Shown one piece after another: positions 1 to 8,202 of a DNA stretch of 22,425 nucleotides. The notes beneath the pieces were generated by a model. The model saw only the letters and a program-made list of their open reading frames with translations. It was not told the origin of the DNA and did not search any database. The DNA is taken from positions 1 through 22,425 of the forward strand of contig CAJUKV010000049.1 in NCBI GenBank assembly GCA_910587305.1, read 5' to 3'. This DNA comes from an uncultured Lachnospiraceae bacterium (GTDB lineage: Bacteria; Bacillota; Clostridia; Lachnospirales; Lachnospiraceae). Numbering within the stretch: position 1 is the stretch's first letter; each line of letters begins with the position of its first letter. A program made the translations under genes and the position numbers.

Positions 1-91
1 CTTCCGGATGGAGCGATTTATACAGTTGGAGAAGGTATTTCTTATCCTGAAATAAATCCGTGAATACGCTGTCCTTGATCGTGCGCTTCAT
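1..91 (-). CDS. Rpn/PD-(D/E)XK nuclease-type protein, N-terminal fragment at window edge
   Basis: Thirty codons are visible before the gene runs off the left edge. The protein starts MKRTIKDSVFTDLFQDKK and continues YLLQLYKSLHPE. This is the typical N-terminus of the Rpn-family/'PD-(D/E)XK nuclease transposase' proteins that are abundant and multicopy in Lachnospiraceae; such proteins are thought to be recombination-promoting nucleases. The start is set by AGGAAGGG four bases upstream of the ATG. The same frame stays open upstream, back to a stop near position 220, so an earlier alternative start cannot be excluded. The catalytic core lies outside the window. The family call rests on recognition of the N-terminus only. 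Confidence 0.65.
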   Translation of the reverse strand, partial: MKRTIKDSVFTDLFQDKKYLLQLYKSLHPE

Positions 92-251
92 GATCCCTTC
101 CTGATCTTTCTTTACATTGTCTATAATATCAGCACTGTTTCTTTCCAATCTCTTCACCTGCCTTATAATAGCTTCTTTTTTAATAGTATCATAAATCGAA
201 AATTTTTCAAAGATGTTTCGCAAACCTCATGGAAGGTTCTCTTTAGGGGCT

Positions 252-531
252 CTACCTCTTCAATTTAGAATATCTTTTCACATCTGCCACATATTCCGTC
301 ACCATACCGCTTTCCTTTACACGTTTATTAAACGGATCACGGTTTTCAATCTTTTTAATTTTTAGCTGTCATTTCTTCATCATGAACTCCTTCCTCCAAC
401 TCAGCGATTTTTCTTCCAAGCAGGTCATTGATCACCCATGCATGTGTCACATGGCCGATAAAAAGTCCCATTGTATGAGCAGTTTCTTCCTGCATCCCTT
501 TTAACATATTGATTACTTCTGAATTTGTCAT
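252..531 (-). pseudogene. Small hypothetical protein with a one-base frameshift
   Basis: An ATG at 531 opens a 58-codon frame (begins MTNSEVINMLKGMQEETAH, ends at a TAA at 355-357). Directly after it, in another frame, coding-like sequence continues as IENRDPFNKRVKESGM and ends at a TAG at 252-254, with no usable start or ribosome site of its own. Removing one A from the run of five A's just before 355 joins the two frames into one protein of about 92 residues. I read this as a homopolymer indel, either a real mutation or a sequencing error. I do not recognise the family. The gene lies between two other small minus-strand genes of accessory type and may share a transcript with them. Confidence 0.5.
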
Positions 532-564
532 TTACGATTTTCCTCTCTATTCATCCCTGCATCT

Positions 565-732
565 CTAATCTTCCTCATAATCAAGGATCTCTTCTATCGT
601 ATATCCGGTTTCCTCCAGAAGGATATTCAGGGCTAAAGTAATGGCGTCATCATATCCCTGACCATAATCATCCGTAGCATCACAGCCTCCGGCATCATAG
701 ATCCTCTTTCCAATACGCTTTATTGTATGCAT
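565..732 (-). CDS. Small acidic hypothetical protein (55 aa)
   Basis: The protein starts MHTIKRIGKRIYDAGGCDA and ends EEILDYEED. Its composition and the GCDATDDYGQGYDDAIT-type centre look like small conserved proteins I have seen in Lachnospiraceae accessory regions, but I know of no assigned function. The frame is open further upstream to 843. I chose 732 because AAGGATAAGGAGA lies just upstream of this ATG, whereas the upstream ATGs lack a ribosome site and run through a T-rich stretch. It is followed on the same strand by the frameshifted small gene and the Rpn-type gene, so the three may form one accessory operon. There is no transmembrane segment or signal peptide. Confidence 0.6.
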   Translation of the reverse strand: MHTIKRIGKRIYDAGGCDATDDYGQGYDDAITLALNILLEETGYTIEEILDYEED

Positions 733-909
733 TCTCCTTATCCTTTCCATAAAAAAACAGCAAATCTGATGTGCGTTAATAATAGCACTGTTTCTTCCTT
801 CTGTTTTCATTGGTAAACATCCTGTTCTGCTGCTTTTATGCATAATGTCAGATTTACCACCTGAAAATACAGGAGGGAAGTCCGACTTCCAAAGCCCGAA
901 CTGTAGTGG

Positions 910-2950
910 TCAAGCTTTTTCCATTTCCCGTTTTGCCGCTTCCCTGTCGCCTGTTTTGTTAAAATAAGCCAGTGCCAGATTCCGGTGTACCGTAGGAAAA
1001 TCCGGATACCGCGCCGCCGCTTTTTCCCACAGCCCTACGGCCTCCTGCCACTGCAGCTTGTCAAAGAACAAATTTCCAAGGTAATACGCTGCCATCCCCG
1101 CATCATAGCGCCCGGCCGCATAACGCAGTACCGGCACGTCTTCCATTTTATTGGGGAAACAGTAGTCCGGGCTCATCTTCTCCGCCTGTGCCACTTTTGC
1201 CTCCGCTTCTTTCGGATTCCCCATTTTTTCCAGATAATAGGCTTGGTAATATCTCACCAGCGGGGTCGCGCTCTTACAGTCATCCAGCAGTTCCACCGCT
1301 TCCGCATACGCTCCCGCTTCCGCATAGTCCCTTGCCGTCATCAGGTAATTCTGTGCAAAATCACGCATTAATACGTTTAATTCTTTTCTTTGAGCCGCAC
1401 TGTCCGCTATGATGGCCATTTCATTGCCTGTCATGAAATCGAAAGGGTCCAATGCCAGATTTTCCGCCGCCAGCACCTTTGCCTCCTCAGTCCTTCCAAG
1501 CTTTCTCAAAAGGTACACCTTTAAGCCACGTGCCTTAATATTATGGGCATTTTTTACAAGCCCTTTGTCTATCATTTCCAGACCGTGCGCAAAAGCCCCT
1601 TTGCGGGCGTCAATGGCCGCCAGATAGTAGAAAGACATCTCCTGCTGTTCATTGCTCCATGTTGCCTTGAAAAAATCATCATAAGCCCCGTCCTTGTCTC
1701 CAAGGAACAGCTTCACAAGGCCAAGATTATAATAAGCCTCACTGCCGTATGGATTGGGGTTGCGCTTCGTCATCCGTTCCAATGCTTTTTCCAGATATTT
1801 TTTCGCTTCCGCAAAATTACACCGGCGCATAAGGAGCGTCCCGTATGCATTATTGGTACGGATATCCCCCGGATCCCGTTTTAAGGCTTCCAGATAATAA
1901 GGGTCGGGAAGGTAAGTAGCATGGCGGTACTGCTCAATGTGAAGCCCTGCCAGATACAGTTCTTCTACCGTAGCGATTTTGTCCGGCTCTGCCACGGCTT
2001 CCGCAGGGTCAGGAAGTTTTTCAATTTCCTGTTTCTCCGGTGTATAAGCCACCAGCGTCTGTCCGCCTTCTGTCACACACACGCTAAGCTTCGTTTCATC
2101 TTCCACGGCATATGTGATTTCTTTTTCAAAAATATCTGTGGGGGAAATCAGCGCTTCTTCTTCCAGCAGGGTATTCCCATCATATGTAACGTTCACCTTC
2201 GCCATATGTTTCCCGGTGGCATATACGGTCACTTTCACTTTTCCGTCTTTTGCCGTCATATTGACTGCCGCGTTGATTGTAGCATTCTTAACCTGCCCCA
2301 CCGCCTTATAAGGCATAAAATACTGTTGAAAGGTTTTTTCCTCAAAAGGCTTCAGCCACGTGAAATCTGGCTGGTTATCCGTATATACGCCCGTCATCAG
2401 TTCTACATACGGGCCGTCCTCATCCGTAAGGTTGCGGTCCCAGGCCTTACCGAAATCCCCGCATCCCCATGTCCACTGCTTCTTGCCCGGCGAGATATGA
2501 TGGTCGGCAACATGAAGGATCCCTGCCTTTTTCTGATAATCATACCCTCCCACAAAATCATATTTTGACTTTTCCGCCATATAGGAAGTAGGCACGGGAA
2601 TGTTCTTATAACGGGAAATATCCACGCCGTCGCTGTAATCCTTTTTGTAATATACGCCTGTTGCAATCGGGAATCTCGAAACATCCCTCTTTCCATGATC
2701 CATAACCGCATGGACATCAGGCGGGAAAATAGACTGGGTATGGTCATTTACCGGAACTGCCGGGTTTGCCCACCACAAAAATGTCTGCGGAAGCGGCGTC
2801 CTGTTATATAACTGTCCCATAATTTCAATATATGCCCTGCCCGGATATAAAGTGATTTTTGCAATCCCCTTTGTCCCGTACATCTGGTCTACATCATGGC
2901 ACAACACGGACTTACTCCCGTCCTCATTCTCCGTAACAATATGGTCTAAA
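910..2950 (-). pseudogene. DUF5107 / TPR-repeat protein, truncated at both ends
   Basis: The readable product begins near 2945 (DHIVTENEDGSKSV) and contains the middle of a DUF5107 protein (QTFLWWANPAVPVNDHTQS, FPPDVHAVMDHGKRDVSRF). A long TPR array follows, with repeats around YLEALKRDPGDIRTNNAYG, AEAKKYLEKALER and WQEAVGLWEKAAARYPDF. It stops abruptly at REMEKA. Family members I know are roughly 1,000-1,100 residues, so about a third is missing at the N-terminus and a C-terminal part is also lost. The frame stays open to 3120, but that extension is antisense to the start of the AraC gene and has no ribosome site. The family is usually linked to carbohydrate utilisation in Clostridia. I infer that deletion fused its interior directly to the AraC leader. 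Exact end points are uncertain. Confidence 0.7.
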
Positions 2951-2985
2951 ATACATATATGCTTGTACAGATAGGAGGGATTATT

Positions 2986-3828
2986 TTGAAATCCTGCGAA
3001 CATTTTGTAGCTCCCCAGTCGGAATATTTTATCTATTCTCCAAGTGTTGCTGCAAAACGTACCTTTTTTTATCCGATTGTCACCGGCCTTTTTTTCTATG
3101 AAAGCGATTACCGGCTGCACCGGAATTCCTATGACAGTTTTTTACTGATGTATATCCGCAGCGGAACCCTCACGGTAAATTATCAGGATAAGGAAGAGAC
3201 GGTTGGCGCCGGTTCCTTTATCCTTCTTGACTGCTATGAACCCCATGGCTATCATACCGGTTCCGGCTGGGAGTGCCTGTGGGTACATTTTGACGGGCCA
3301 ATGGCCAGGGCCTACTACAATCTGGTTATTTCCCATCTTGGCAATGTTTTTACCCTGGCCGATCCTCTGCCTGCCGTTTTTAAAATGCAGCAGATTTATG
3401 ACACCTTTAAAAACGGGACTCTGATTCGGGAAGCCCTGCTTTCCAAACAGATTTCCGACATACTGACCACCTTCCTTCTGTTTAACCCGGTTCAGGCATC
3501 CGTATATAACCACTCAGGCGCCATTGAAGAAAGCATTGCCTATATCAATGAACATTTTGCGGACAATATCACAGTGGAAGATTTAGCCGGACGGGCCATG
3601 ATCAGCCCGTATTACTTTATCCGTATCTTTAAAAACGAAACCGGCTTCACCCCGCATGAGTATATTGTTTCCGTGCGCATAAACACTGCCAAATATCTGC
3701 TGAAAAACACACGGCTTACCATAAAGAGCATTTGCTTCCGGACAGGATTCTCCTGTGAGAGCGTTTTCTGCTCCGCCTTTAAAAAAAATGTAGGCGTAAC
3801 ACCGGCCTCTTTCCGTGCAAATGCATAA
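2986..3828 (+). CDS. AraC-family transcriptional regulator with N-terminal cupin-like sensor
   Basis: This is a 280-residue regulator of the usual AraC length. Residues 1-150 form the beta-barrel sensor, with SFILLDCYEPHGYHTGSGWE and LWVHFDGP typical of sugar-sensing AraC proteins. Residues about 180-278 carry two helix-turn-helix motifs (ITVEDLAGRAMISPYYFIRI and IKSICFRTGFSCESVFCSAF) ending in the family signature GVTPASFRANA. The start is a TTG at 2986, because AGGAGGG lies six bases before it; an ATG at 2959 has no ribosome site. The gene is divergent from the truncated DUF5107 gene, and a bidirectional terminator follows. It looks intact, although both neighbours it may have controlled are damaged. 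Its own promoter must now lie inside the DUF5107 remnant. Confidence 0.85.
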   Translation: MKSCEHFVAPQSEYFIYSPSVAAKRTFFYPIVTGLFFYESDYRLHRNSYDSFLLMYIRSGTLTVNYQDKEETVGAGSFILLDCYEPHGYHTGSGWECLWVHFDGPMARAYYNLVISHLGNVFTLADPLPAVFKMQQIYDTFKNGTLIREALLSKQISDILTTFLLFNPVQASVYNHSGAIEESIAYINEHFADNITVEDLAGRAMISPYYFIRIFKNETGFTPHEYIVSVRINTAKYLLKNTRLTIKSICFRTGFSCESVFCSAFKKNVGVTPASFRANA

Positions 3829-3868
3829 GGGACTATGCCCATCCGGACACAGTCCCCCAAGCCCTGAT

Positions 3869-3896
3869 GAAAAATGCCGTATTTCAGGCATTTTTC
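3869..3896. terminator. Bidirectional intrinsic terminator after AraC
   Basis: A perfect 10-bp stem (GAAAAATGCC / GGCATTTTTC) encloses an 8-base loop. A-rich and T-rich flanks make it usable on both strands. It lies 40 bases after the AraC stop and between convergent genes. Confidence 0.75.
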
Positions 3897-3899
3897 TGC

Positions 3900-3961
3900 G
3901 TGAGACTTAGAACTTCTCCACGAAGCAGCCTCTGCTGCAAGTGGCTAGAAGTTCTTCTCAC
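3900..3961. repeat. Long interrupted inverted repeat (62 bp)
   Basis: Nested arms pair as GTGAGA/TCTCAC (outer), AGAACTTCT/AGAAGTTCT (middle) and CCAC/GTGG (inner). A small GCAG-CCT-CTGC hairpin sits at the tip. It immediately follows the perfect terminator. It could be the decayed end-to-end remnant of a small mobile element or a second convergent terminator; the sequence alone does not decide. Confidence 0.5.
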
Positions 3962-4021
3962 TCTATTTCCCTGCCAGATAAGCATCCGCCTGCCATTCTC
4001 CGGCCTGTAAATCCGTCTTTT

Positions 4022-4741
4022 CTATTCTACCACTATTTCATACACCGGCTGTACGGCCACCGTTTCCAATGCGCCGGTATATGCCGTCACTTCCTCACTC
4101 CGTGCCGCCATGGCAGATTCCACATTAACATTCACCCCTTCTTTCAGCGGCGTAATGTAAAGAGTCAGGGGCGTTTTTCCCAGTTCCCCCGCAAAGTCTT
4201 TCATGCCGATTTCCCATGTTGCCTGATTGGCAAAATTGTCATTGATCATCCTGCCATTGATAAACAGGTGTCCAACATCCCCGCTGTAATCAATCTGCAG
4301 CCTTGCGTCTTTGAGCCCGTCTAAAAAATGGGGCGGGAGTTCTATGGTATACCTGCGTTCCGCCACCTGCTTTACCACAGGTTTTATATGGCATTCTTCC
4401 GCTTCATATCTGTAATGCCCGAATATCCCTTCCATTTCATGATTTTCTGAAGGTGCCGGATAAACAAGCAGCTCATTTACCGCTTCCGTAGTCTCCAGAC
4501 GGATTCCCTTTTCATCCTCCAAAAGCACTCCTGCCGAAAACATCAGCCGTCCGCCGCTGACAAGATACATCCGGTCTGCAAGCATCCTGTTTACCACAAG
4601 CACATCTATCTCCACATGCCCATTTTGCACATGAAACACTTCCGCGCTTTCCTCTCCGCCTCTGCTTTTCCCCCGAAAATCCTCTCCTAAAGGATAAATA
4701 TTTTTTGCAGCGAAATCCTGCAGTGATAACTCATAAGCCAT
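4022..4741 (-). CDS. Beta-galactosidase-like protein, probably internally deleted (239 aa)
   Basis: A GGGAGG site eight bases upstream sets the start, MAYELSLQDFAAKNIYPLG. This opening resembles the N-terminus of large GH35-type beta-galactosidases of Clostridia. The rest resembles their C-terminal jelly-roll region (HLFINGRMINDNFANQATWE, LYITPLKEGVNVNVESAMA, VQPVYEIVVE). No catalytic TIM-barrel is present: the sequence appears to jump from about residue 28 to the C-terminal domains. I infer a large in-frame internal deletion that left a translatable 239-aa stub without active-site glutamates. An alternative is a genuine small carbohydrate-binding protein. It sits convergent to the AraC gene and downstream of a 26-codon remnant on the same strand, in a locus that is otherwise decaying. 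Confidence 0.55.
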   Translation of the reverse strand: MAYELSLQDFAAKNIYPLGEDFRGKSRGGEESAEVFHVQNGHVEIDVLVVNRMLADRMYLVSGGRLMFSAGVLLEDEKGIRLETTEAVNELLVYPAPSENHEMEGIFGHYRYEAEECHIKPVVKQVAERRYTIELPPHFLDGLKDARLQIDYSGDVGHLFINGRMINDNFANQATWEIGMKDFAGELGKTPLTLYITPLKEGVNVNVESAMAARSEEVTAYTGALETVAVQPVYEIVVE

Positions 4742-4795
4742 TTTTATTTTCCTCCCTGCTTTATCACATTGTCTCCTGTAAAACATTGATAGAAA

Positions 4796-4876
4796 TTACC
4801 TTATCGCCATTCGGACGGAACACCGTTCATCATATAGCACGGCAACGTGTTCCTTTTTCAATACTCTGTCTGACAT
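4796..4876 (-). CDS. 26-codon ORF with strong ribosome site, likely 5' remnant of a larger gene
   Basis: GCGGAGG lies seven to eight bases upstream of an ATG that opens MSDRVLKKEHVAVLYDERC and ends at TAA after 26 codons. The strong site and ordinary codon use suggest a once-real gene start. The abrupt stop and the decaying neighbours suggest that the remainder was deleted. It precedes the beta-galactosidase-like stub by 54 bases on the same strand. Function unknown. Confidence 0.4.
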   Translation of the reverse strand: MSDRVLKKEHVAVLYDERCSVRMAIR

Positions 4877-5025
4877 TTTTAACCTCCGCCTAAAATAAAT
4901 CATAAGAGCATTTTATAATATATTTCATTCAACTATCATAATAAAAATTGCTAATTTGTTCATATAAAATGTGAAAATCCAGCTATGATACCGCTCCATT
5001 CCCGAAGGGATATTTATGCAATAAA

Positions 5026-5075
5026 ATACCTCCCAGGCAGATTTAGGCCGTCCGCCTTGTCTGCTTAGGAGGTAT
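5026..5075 (-). terminator. Intrinsic terminator after lipoprotein gene
   Basis: Read on the minus strand, ATACCTCC pairs with GGAGGTAT at the base. GCAGA/TCTGC and AGGC/GCCT continue the stem with small internal loops. TTTTATT follows. It begins 28 bases after the lipoprotein stop codon. Confidence 0.65.
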
Positions 5076-5102
5076 GATTCGGATAAATCCAAATTTGCTA
5101 AA

Positions 5103-6563
5103 TCAATTTGTAAAAGATGACAGTATATCTCCGCTTTCCCTGTCAATTGCAACATATGTATTCACATATGTTTCCTCTTTGTCCATTCCACTATAGCAAA
5201 AAATAATACGGTCATCCACAATCTGTAACCCCTCCACATCTGACACATCGTTCTCCAAATTTGTCTTCCATTTAATAGAACCACCCAAATCAGCCATTAT
5301 TATACCGTCTGATCTGTCGTTGGAAATCATCAAAATTCCCTCATTTACCTTGCGAAGAGCAACTTTGCTTCCTATATAAGCGGGGTCGTATGTATCTTCA
5401 CCGGTCTCTATATTGATGATATATAACTCATTATTTGCCGTCAGGTAAATATTATTTTTTGTATAATCATATTGTGCGCTTGTAGTCTCCATAAATTCCC
5501 TCTTCCAGATTTTATTGAAAGAGGTATCATAGTACTCAAGCGTTAGCATTTCGAGTCCCTGATCGTAAGTAAACAAGAAAAAATGTTGGAAATCTGCAGC
5601 AAATTCAAAATATCTCTGATATCCGGATTCATAGTCTGCCATTGCATCCTTGACATCCTCAATGTAACCACCTTCTTCCGGAAACAGAAATCTTGTAAAT
5701 TTTGCATTGCTTTGATTATCCAATTCAACTACAAACATCACATCCGTAATGTCCACACCAAGATAATCATCATATATCATGGCCATTTCTTCAGGTATAT
5801 CAACTCCAACAGTTGGTTTCCGAATCTCAATATCATCTCCCAGCACTATATTTGCTACGCTCTTGATAAACGGCAAATCAAATTTTTGTGATTGAATTGC
5901 AAAGATAATACCATCTCGTCCATCATATTCAGGTTGATATGCCCGCTGAACTTCAATGTTTGGAACTGTGTAGGAACCCCCATCAATAGATACTGTGCTG
6001 ACCCCATTGCTACGCCCATAAACATCCAAAACATCTCCTTCCATGAACCATTCCTCACCGGTTTTTCCTGATAAAAGCAGATACTCTCCCTCATATTGCT
6101 CTGAATCCCAGGGACCGTCTTCATCACAAACATTCATCCATATTACCAGCTCATATTGTTCCGAATCCATTGATAATATTTTTACGACAACGCCTGCAAC
6201 ATTTATCTGCGCCCCATCGAATATCTGTGGGTAACGCCTTATCGCTTCGTAGTCCCATATTCTAAGATAATCTTGATCAAAATATTCAATCACTGTCTTT
6301 TGATCGTCTGTGAGTTCTTCTTCCGCAGTGTCAATTTTTATAACTTTTAAACCGGTATCAGTATCATTTTCCGGTGTGCTATTTGCAAATTTTTTCTTTT
6401 CTTCAACCGCTTTACGTTCTTCACTCTCTTCACTTTTTTCATCTATTTCATTATTAGCATTGCCTCCTGCAACAGCATTCATCTTTTCTGATGAGCAACC
6501 GGACATAATGATGATCATGCCAACAATCAAAAAGCTCCTTATCATGAAATTAATCTTATTCAT
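5103..6563 (-). CDS. Lipoprotein with C-terminal beta-propeller-like repeats (486 aa)
   Basis: A lipoprotein signal occupies residues 1-23: a positively charged start, a hydrophobic core FLIVGMIIIM and lipobox MSGC with C23 as the lipidated residue. An acidic, low-complexity linker (about 24-75) would hold the protein off the membrane. Around 100-200 the sequence looks like an OB-fold-type domain (AQINVAGVVVKIL, GDVLDVYGRSNG). The last 150 residues carry short beta-rich repeats of the PQQ/propeller kind (NNIYLTANNELYIINIETG, GIIMADLGGSIKWKT, NTYVAIDRESGDIL). Start 6563 is chosen because GAGGG precedes it and the signal peptide begins there. It lies downstream of the kinase gene but is separated from it by a terminator, so it probably has its own promoter. 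No specific function is recognised. Confidence 0.75.
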   Translation of the reverse strand: MNKINFMIRSFLIVGMIIIMSGCSSEKMNAVAGGNANNEIDEKSEESEERKAVEEKKKFANSTPENDTDTGLKVIKIDTAEEELTDDQKTVIEYFDQDYLRIWDYEAIRRYPQIFDGAQINVAGVVVKILSMDSEQYELVIWMNVCDEDGPWDSEQYEGEYLLLSGKTGEEWFMEGDVLDVYGRSNGVSTVSIDGGSYTVPNIEVQRAYQPEYDGRDGIIFAIQSQKFDLPFIKSVANIVLGDDIEIRKPTVGVDIPEEMAMIYDDYLGVDITDVMFVVELDNQSNAKFTRFLFPEEGGYIEDVKDAMADYESGYQRYFEFAADFQHFFLFTYDQGLEMLTLEYYDTSFNKIWKREFMETTSAQYDYTKNNIYLTANNELYIINIETGEDTYDPAYIGSKVALRKVNEGILMISNDRSDGIIMADLGGSIKWKTNLENDVSDVEGLQIVDDRIIFCYSGMDKEETYVNTYVAIDRESGDILSSFTN

Positions 6564-6582
6564 ATTTTCCCTCATTTCTGCG

Positions 6583-6601
6583 AGGTGAACAAAGTTCACC
6601 T
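6583..6601. promoter_or_regulatory. 19-bp palindrome in lipoprotein leader
   Basis: AGGTGAAC-AAA-GTTCACCT is a perfect 8-bp-arm palindrome 20 bases upstream of the lipoprotein start. It could be an operator for a dimeric repressor or a short RNA hairpin near the ribosome site. No cognate regulator is evident. Confidence 0.45.
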
Positions 6602-6616
6602 TTGCTTTATTGCGCA

Positions 6617-6931
6617 TATCAAGTTTGTGTCTGTTTCAACTAATTTTCCGCTCATACGCCCATATTAATTCATTCTCCTATATCATAATATCAATTTTCT
6701 ATAGTGAGGTGTCAGGAATAGCAGGGCTTACCAGCCATCATATTTCCCATACGAAAGTCTCCTCTACTAAAATCAGCCTCCCTTCCCTCATAAAAATCGC
6801 CAACACCCTGCCTATCAGCGTTGACAAATGCTCACCGACAATATCCATGTATGCAGTGACGCCGTCATTATCATACACAAATTTCTTTCATTGTTGGTCT
6901 GCTGCCAGCATACATTTACAAAATTAAGTAC
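6617..6931. other. Intergenic stretch with a short coding-like remnant
   Basis: About 315 bases lie between the lipoprotein leader and the kinase terminator. On the minus strand, 6738-6887 is open for 49 codons (includes DNDGVTAYMDIVGEHLSTL and IFMREGRLILVEE) with protein-like composition, but it has no convincing start or ribosome site. It may be a fragment of a lost gene. I see no clear promoter matching both consensus boxes for the lipoprotein gene. Confidence 0.35.
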
Positions 6932-6954
6932 AAAAAAAGCACCCTGAAGGTGCT
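6932..6954 (-). terminator. Intrinsic terminator after kinase gene
   Basis: On the minus strand, AGCACC-ttcag-GGTGCT is followed by a run of seven T's. It lies 60 bases past the kinase stop and separates the kinase from the lipoprotein gene. Confidence 0.85.
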
Positions 6955-7014
6955 GTTGTAAATTCTCCTTTCTTTAAGCCAAGATGATTATCTCACCATA
7001 AGTACCGGAATCCT

Positions 7015-8202
7015 TTAATCAATATATATAACATCCGGCGCTTCCTCAGGCGATTTCATATAGAAGGTAATCCCCTCTTTCGCGTCAGCGTCATAATAAT
7101 CCATATAATATACTTCATGATTCTCCTTCCAGCCGGCAAAAACAGGATCCCCCATGAGCTCAAGCAGTTTCTCCTGATTTACATTGAGCAGTTCCCCATT
7201 AAACATACCCATCTCGGGCTTAATTCCTATAAGATAAACCTTGCGCTTGTCGTCAAACCAGAAAATAATTCCTATATCCCGATAGGCACAAAAGGTTTCT
7301 TCCCCCACATTGATATATTCATCATATGGTTCATTTATTTCATCCATAATGTCATCTATATACTTTCCCAGAAATTCCCGCGCCGGATAACCGTTCCAGA
7401 GGATCTGATTAGGATATCTCTCAGGCTCCATGGAATTCCAGGATTCCTCAGCTATGTCCATTCCCATGTCGGTGACATTGCCTGTCCAAATATAGCTGCA
7501 AAAAAATGCAGCCACTATAAACATCGCAAAAGCGTATAAAAGCCTGTATTTCGCATGGAAAAAAGCTCTTTTCACCTGTCGTGCAGACTGATACCGTTTA
7601 TCCGGATTCAGATTCATGCATTTTCGTATCACTTTTTTGTACTGCAATTTCCGTATCTTATTCTGAAGAATCCGTTCAAGCGTAACGCCAAGAGAATAAA
7701 TATCTGTCCGAACATCTGTCTGGGAAAATCCATACTGCTCAGGCGGAGCATATCCCCTTGTTCCCAGAAGTCTGGTATCTTGCTCCTGATCTTCTTTCAG
7801 TACACGTGCAGCGCCAAAATCAATCAGGCGGATATGGTTATCTCCTGCATAAATAATATTCGACGGCTTAATATCGCGGTGAATAATACCCATACCATGC
7901 AGGAATTGCAGGACTGAACACAAATCCTTTACAACATTCCAAAATTGCTTTCCGGACAATTCTATACACCCCAACGACTGTCCTCCGATATATTCCTCAA
8001 TGATCGTTGTAGTATCATCTGTTATGATAACCTCATAGAGCTTTGGCAGACAGGGATGTTGACATCCTTGCAGTTTTCTATATGCAGGAACCTTGCCCTT
8101 TATCATTTTTCTGATAAAGAAATTTTCTCCCTCTTTCTCCTTTATCAACTGCACCGTACCGTTTTTACTTTGTTTGATCAGCTCAATTTCTTCATATTCC
8201 AT
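7015..8202 (-). CDS. Membrane-anchored Ser/Thr protein kinase (395 aa)
   Basis: Residues about 1-215 are a Hanks-type kinase domain. K32 is the likely ATP-anchoring lysine, HRDIKPSN (108-115) is the catalytic loop, DFGAAR (128-133) the metal-binding motif, and GTRGYAPPEQYG the activation-loop/APE region. The glycine-rich loop is weak (SKNGTVQLI). A single transmembrane helix spans about 221-239, followed by an extracytoplasmic domain of about 155 residues that I do not recognise. Start 8202 follows GGGGGT, which is supplied by the repeated leader element. The gene is divergent from an XRE-type regulator, and the two promoters overlap, suggesting shared control. The protein may phosphorylate cytoplasmic targets in response to an external signal. 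Family call is firm; targets are unknown. Confidence 0.88.
   Translation of the reverse strand: MEYEEIELIKQSKNGTVQLIKEKEGENFFIRKMIKGKVPAYRKLQGCQHPCLPKLYEVIITDDTTTIIEEYIGGQSLGCIELSGKQFWNVVKDLCSVLQFLHGMGIIHRDIKPSNIIYAGDNHIRLIDFGAARVLKEDQEQDTRLLGTRGYAPPEQYGFSQTDVRTDIYSLGVTLERILQNKIRKLQYKKVIRKCMNLNPDKRYQSARQVKRAFFHAKYRLLYAFAMFIVAAFFCSYIWTGNVTDMGMDIAEESWNSMEPERYPNQILWNGYPAREFLGKYIDDIMDEINEPYDEYINVGEETFCAYRDIGIIFWFDDKRKVYLIGIKPEMGMFNGELLNVNQEKLLELMGDPVFAGWKENHEVYYMDYYDADAKEGITFYMKSPEEAPDVIYID

Noticed and set aside
985..2568. Several long open frames on the plus strand across 985-2568
   Set aside because: They lie antisense to the DUF5107-TPR remnant, are rich in His/Arg/Pro/Phe as expected of shadow frames, and have no ribosome sites.
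2951..3120. N-terminal extension of the DUF5107 frame through the AraC gene
   Set aside because: It is antisense to the conserved AraC sensor, unlike the family N-terminus and without a ribosome site; read as run-on of a truncated gene.
4925..5155. 76-codon open frame on the minus strand
   Set aside because: It overlaps the lipoprotein 3' end and runs through the terminator hairpin; no ribosome site or recognisable composition.
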